Source of the DNA: Elusimicrobiota bacterium
Lineage (GTDB): Bacteria; Elusimicrobiota; Elusimicrobia; UBA1565; UBA9628
NCBI GenBank assembly: GCA_003452935.1
Contig: DMMY01000011.1
Location: 88,644-106,776, forward strand
DNA: 18,133 bases
Direction of reading: 5' to 3'
In this document: positions 15,399 through 18,133 of the stretch, one piece after another
Layout: every line of letters starts with the position of its first letter
Position numbering within the stretch: the stretch's first letter is position 1
Notes under the pieces: model-generated
The model's database searches: none
What the model was told of the DNA's origin: nothing
What the model saw: the letters and a program-made list of their open reading frames with translations, nothing else
Position numbers and translations under genes: made by a program

Positions 15399-18133
15399 TC
15401 ACAGATTCGGCAGGACCGTGTCGGAACGGAAAACCGCGTCATCCTGGGAAGGCGGCGTCATATCTGAGCCGGAAGGCGGCGGCAAAGGCCTCGCCTTAGG
15501 GCGGGAAGGCGCAGAACGCCTGACGACGGGCTTTCTTCGTTTCTTGGCAGGACGGGCTTGCCGAACTCTCCTGACCGACTTGGCCGGAGCCTTGGACACA
15601 GCCGTCTTGGCCACAGCGCCTCCTCCGGCCAGCAATTCTCGCGCAGCCGGGTTCTTGCCTTTCACGGTCTTGCGCGACACGTCCGCTTCGAAAAGGTAAT
15701 TGATTGATTCCCGTCCCGGAGGCTGGACCTCGTACTGCACCAGATACGTGGATTCCTCGACGGCTCCCGCGTTCCATCTTTCGGTACTCGCGCTGCCGGG
15801 ATTAGCCGCAAAGGAATACTGCAGCCATTGTCCGACGGTGCCGCGGTCTCCATCCAAGGGATAGTTCTTGACCAGGTCAACAGCCGCGGGCCTCTCGTCT
15901 CGGATCGTTTCCGCGGGCGTTCCCTGCGGGGTCGGTGAAGTCAAGGATGGCTGTGGGGAAGGCGCCGGGGCAGCCGGAACTGAGGGGATCGCCGAAGGAG
16001 CCACCGAGGCCTCTTCGGCGACCTCGGCGCCCACTGGCGGCCGGCCTGAATCCATGTTGACCGCGGTCTTCATATCCTTGGTGTCGTTGAAAAAGAAGAA
16101 GCCGACGACGGCCAGCACGCCGCCAAGCAGGACCGTGATCACGAGAAAAGGACGCCCGCGGCGCTTTGGTTTTTTAAGATCAGGGGTCTTAACCGGCGCG
16201 GGCCTGGCCAGCTTGGCCAGGACCTCCTGGGAGGAAAGAACCTTCCCTGGCACTGAAGACGGAGCCCCCGTCGAAGATTTCTCGCCGGCAAGCTGATCAC
16301 CGAGTCGAAATTGGATAAAGGTCTGGGCTGGTCCCCCGGCGCCCTCAGTTCCTGGGCTGACGCCACCTCCGGCAAATGGAGGACGGCTGGCGCCTTCGGC
16401 GACGTCAGCTCCCGGGCCGACGCCGCCTCCGGATGAGGAGAACGCCGGCCCTGCGCCGACGTCAGCTCCTGGGCTGACGCCATCTCCGGCAAATGGAGGA
16501 CGGCTGGCGCCTTCGGCGACGTCGAACCCTTGCCCAACGCCACCTCCTGGTGAGGAGAACGCCGGCCCCGCGCCGGCATCAGCTCCTGGGCTGACGCCAC
16601 CTCCGGCAAATGGAGGACGGCTGGCGTCTTCGCCGACGTCGGACCCTTGCCCAACGCCACCTCCTGGTGAGGAGAACGCCGGCCCTGCGACGACGTCAGC
16701 TCCTGGGCTGACGCCACCTCCGGCAAATGGAGGACGGCTGGCGTCTTCGGCGACGTCGGACCCTTGCCCAACGCCACCTCCGATAGAGAAAAACGACTGC
16801 CCTGCGAGCGGGGGAGCGCCTTGTGCCCCCCCCGCAGAATAGCTCATAGTCATAGGAGGCAGACCAATAGACGCTCCGCCTGGCGCGCTAACCTGTGAGA
16901 ACGGAGACAGGCCCGCAGGGGCCGAGGACTGAACCCCAGTAACCGGAGCAATATCAGGCGCAACGTCTTTGGTCGGCGCAGGAGCACTCGAGATGGCGGG
17001 AAAAGGAGACGCGCCTCCGGGCAAGGATAGCGGCGGAACCACGACCCCGGCTGCGCCTTGATCGACCTTCAGCGCCGGAACAACCGCGGGTCTAGACGCC
17101 CTAGGCAGCGACCGAGAAGGGGGGATATTGACAGTGGGCCGCGGGCTTTGAATAGTCGGATATTCAATAGCCAAGGGTACGGCAGCCGCGGTTGCGACAT
17201 CCGGCGTGACCGGCGCCGGATTGACAGGCGAAGCGTCTTTTGCACGATCCGAGACCGCGGCCGGATGGGAAGGCGCCGGAACGGTTGGTTCAACAGGCGC
17301 CACGGCCGCGGCGAGTTTCTCCTCAATCAGCGATGACGCGGCCTCGGAAAGCGAAACCGTAGGCGGCATCGCGGGCGGCGGAGACGCCGGCGGCGGCGGT
17401 TGCAGAATAACATTGTCCAAAGACAAAGTCACGCTTGAAGACCGCGCCTCCTGATCCTCACGGACCTCTATCGCGGACAGACGCTGGCTAAGATCTTGAA
17501 TCCGCTCAGCCATATCCCCGCCCAAGGGCTCGGGAGAATTGATTGCGGGCTGCGTCTCCTGGGTCTGGCGGGTCTCCAGATCGGACAGACGCTGGCTAAG
17601 ATCTTGAATCCGCTCAGCCAGCTCCCCGCCCAAGGGCTCGGGGGGATTGATTGCGGACTGCGCCTCCTGGGTCTGGCGGGTCTCCAGATCAGACAGGCGC
17701 TGACTAAGATCCTGAATCTGCTCAACAAGGTCCTTGCCCAAGGGCTCGGAAATCCGAGACGCCTGCGCGTCGGTCCTCAAGGAATTAGGAGACGCGCTTG
17801 CGGGCTGGGCCTCCGGGGTCTGGCGGACCTCAAGATCAGACAGACGCTGGCTGACATCCTGAAACTGCTCAGCAAGATCCCGGGCCCAGGGCTGGGGAAG
17901 ATGCGGCGCCTTTACTCCGAGTTCCAAGGGGATGGGAAGGGCTGCTGCGGGCTGCGCCTCCTGGGTCTGGCGGGTCTCCAGATCAGACAGGCGCTGGCTG
18001 AGATTTTTAATCTGATCAACAAGCTCCCTGCTCAAGGGTTGGGGAGGATACGGCGCCTCTAGGCTGGGCTTAAAGGGACAGGGCGACGTGCTCGCATGTT
18101 GCGCATCCTTGGTCTGGCGGGTTTCCAGATCAG
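15399..18133 (-). CDS. Large repeat-rich single-pass membrane protein of unknown function, 5' end missing
   Basis: The frame is open to the window edge (over 900 residues seen); a TTG at 18035 is only an internal Leu codon. I do not recognise the family. From the N-terminal side it has: (a) tandem coiled-coil units of 49 or 36 residues, each ending QDLSQRLSDLETRQT; (b) a Pro/Ala/Ser-rich linker; (c) four 39-residue Gly-rich repeats beginning GGGVGQGSDVAEDASRPPFA; (d) a basic stretch (KKPKRRGR) then one membrane helix (FLVITVLLGGVLAVVGFFFF); (e) a second Pro-rich linker; (f) a compact domain of about 90 residues (VKNYPLDGDRGTVGQWLQYS ... YLFEADVSRKTVKGKNPAA); (g) an Arg/Lys-rich tail. The basic residues before the helix suggest N-terminus in the cytoplasm and domain (f) in the periplasm. 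It lies 84 bases upstream of pilB on the same strand, so a pilus-related role is possible but unproven. Confidence 0.8.
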   Translation of the reverse strand, partial: DLETRQTKDAQHASTSPCPFKPSLEAPYPPQPLSRELVDQIKNLSQRLSDLETRQTQEAQPAAALPIPLELGVKAPHLPQPWARDLAEQFQDVSQRLSDLEVRQTPEAQPASASPNSLRTDAQASRISEPLGKDLVEQIQDLSQRLSDLETRQTQEAQSAINPPEPLGGELAERIQDLSQRLSDLETRQTQETQPAINSPEPLGGDMAERIQDLSQRLSAIEVREDQEARSSSVTLSLDNVILQPPPPASPPPAMPPTVSLSEAASSLIEEKLAAAVAPVEPTVPAPSHPAAVSDRAKDASPVNPAPVTPDVATAAAVPLAIEYPTIQSPRPTVNIPPSRSLPRASRPAVVPALKVDQGAAGVVVPPLSLPGGASPFPAISSAPAPTKDVAPDIAPVTGVQSSAPAGLSPFSQVSAPGGASIGLPPMTMSYSAGGAQGAPPLAGQSFFSIGGGVGQGSDVAEDASRPPFAGGGVSPGADVVAGPAFSSPGGGVGQGSDVGEDASRPPFAGGGVSPGADAGAGPAFSSPGGGVGQGFDVAEGASRPPFAGDGVSPGADVGAGPAFSSSGGGVGPGADVAEGASRPPFAGGGVSPGTEGAGGPAQTFIQFRLGDQLAGEKSSTGAPSSVPGKVLSSQEVLAKLARPAPVKTPDLKKPKRRGRPFLVITVLLGGVLAVVGFFFFNDTKDMKTAVNMDSGRPPVGAEVAEEASVAPSAIPSVPAAPAPSPQPSLTSPTPQGTPAETIRDERPAAVDLVKNYPLDGDRGTVGQWLQYSFAANPGSASTERWNAGAVEESTYLVQYEVQPPGRESINYLFEADVSRKTVKGKNPAARELLAGGGAVAKTAVSKAPAKSVRRVRQARPAKKRRKPVVRRSAPSRPKARPLPPPSGSDMTPPSQDDAVFRSDTVLPNL
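15625..15890 (-). other. Compact C-terminal domain of the repeat protein
   Basis: This is the only non-repetitive, non-low-complexity part of the protein. It runs from AVDLVKNYPLDG through GTVGQWLQYSFAANP and YLVQYEVQPPG to YLFEADVSRKTVKGKNPAAR. Regular beta-type alternation and conserved-looking Trp/Tyr/Gly positions suggest a folded domain. It would be periplasmic under the positive-inside rule. I cannot name the family. Confidence 0.5.
16314..16781 (-). repeat. Four tandem 117-bp units encoding Gly-rich repeats
   Basis: Units run 16781-16665, 16664-16548, 16547-16431 and 16430-16314; the last diverges at its end. Each encodes 39 residues with GGGVGQGSDV, then ASRPPFAGGGVSPGADV, then AGPAFSS. 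The first two units differ by only about five bases in 117 by eye. Each unit is itself a diverged doublet (GGGVGQGSDV resembles GGGVSPGADV). All units are in frame. Confidence 0.92.
17475..18131 (-). repeat. Tandem 147-bp and 108-bp units encoding coiled-coil repeats
   Basis: Three 147-base units (18131-17985, 17984-17838, 17837-17691) are followed by two 108-base units (17690-17583, 17582-17475). The short form lacks 13 residues in the middle. The array continues past the window edge, and a degenerate half unit (AIEVREDQEA) follows. The two short units differ by about seven bases in 108 by eye. Each encodes DLETRQTQEAQ, a Pro-rich spacer, and a heptad segment such as ELAERIQDLSQRLS. Confidence 0.92.

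Noticed and set aside
15358..15420. CCGAAT/ATTCGG inverted repeat after the large repeat-protein gene, as a terminator
   Set aside because: The loop is about 30 bases, the stem is only six base pairs, and the following bases are A-rich rather than T-rich on the transcribed strand.
16139..16777. Minus-strand frame with repeated AVLHLPEVASAQEL
   Set aside because: An out-of-frame reading of the 117-base repeats within the large gene; it lacks the membrane helix and linker logic seen in the main frame.
17496..18062. Plus-strand frame with a leucine-rich-looking repeated pattern (LGLAGLQIRQAL)
   Set aside because: It is the antisense shadow of the coiled-coil repeats. The periodicity comes from the minus-strand 108/147-base units, and it has no start context or promoter.
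16314..18131. Regular repeats as a possible CRISPR array
   Set aside because: Units of 108-147 bases are multiples of three, keep an open frame, and are contiguous without unique spacers.

Overview
The window is GC-rich bacterial chromosome, almost fully coding. No gap between genes exceeds about 140 bp, and I see no tRNA, rRNA, CRISPR array or insertion sequence. The host is a diderm (Gram-negative) bacterium: it encodes an LptE-type outer-membrane LPS lipoprotein and type IV pilus motors. The phylum is not settled by the sequence. The gene mix, high GC and AT-rich start-proximal -10 boxes would fit a deep-branching lineage such as Elusimicrobiota, but that is an impression and not a demonstration.

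Layout. (1) 1-1153, plus strand: the end of a PhoH-type ATPase gene overlapping ybeY (rRNA maturation endonuclease). (2) 1154-1622, minus strand: a small DUF4160/DUF2442 pair that abuts the ybeY stop codon with no gap and is less GC-rich than its flanks. (3) 1759-5178, minus: a secreted two-repeat M16 zinc peptidase with a long N-terminal extension. (4) 5295-9445, plus: leuS-lptE-holA, a tightly packed operon (leucyl-tRNA synthetase, LPS-assembly lipoprotein, DNA polymerase III delta). It ends at a hairpin shared with the convergent rpsT (9493-9801, minus). (5) 9866-11167, plus: a uvrC lacking the C-terminal helix-hairpin-helix region. (6) 11181-15314, minus: pilB-pilT-pilC, the type IV pilus extension ATPase, retraction ATPase and inner-membrane platform. 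(7) 15399 to the window end, minus: a very large, unrecognised single-pass membrane protein. It is built from coiled-coil repeats, Pro/Ala linkers, four near-identical 39-residue Gly-rich repeats, one membrane helix, a compact C-terminal domain and an Arg/Lys-rich tail.

Two themes stand out. First, genes at transcription-unit heads (M16, leuS, rpsT, uvrC, pilB, and nearly the DUF4160 gene) have a -10-like hexamer ending only 6-11 bases before the start codon. Their transcripts should be leaderless or nearly so. Genes inside operons instead use Shine-Dalgarno-like sites or stop/start overlap. Second, the repeat protein upstream of pilB carries two unrelated families of in-frame tandem DNA repeats plus a G8 tract. 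It is the best candidate here for an undescribed, variable component, possibly linked to the neighbouring pilus motor.
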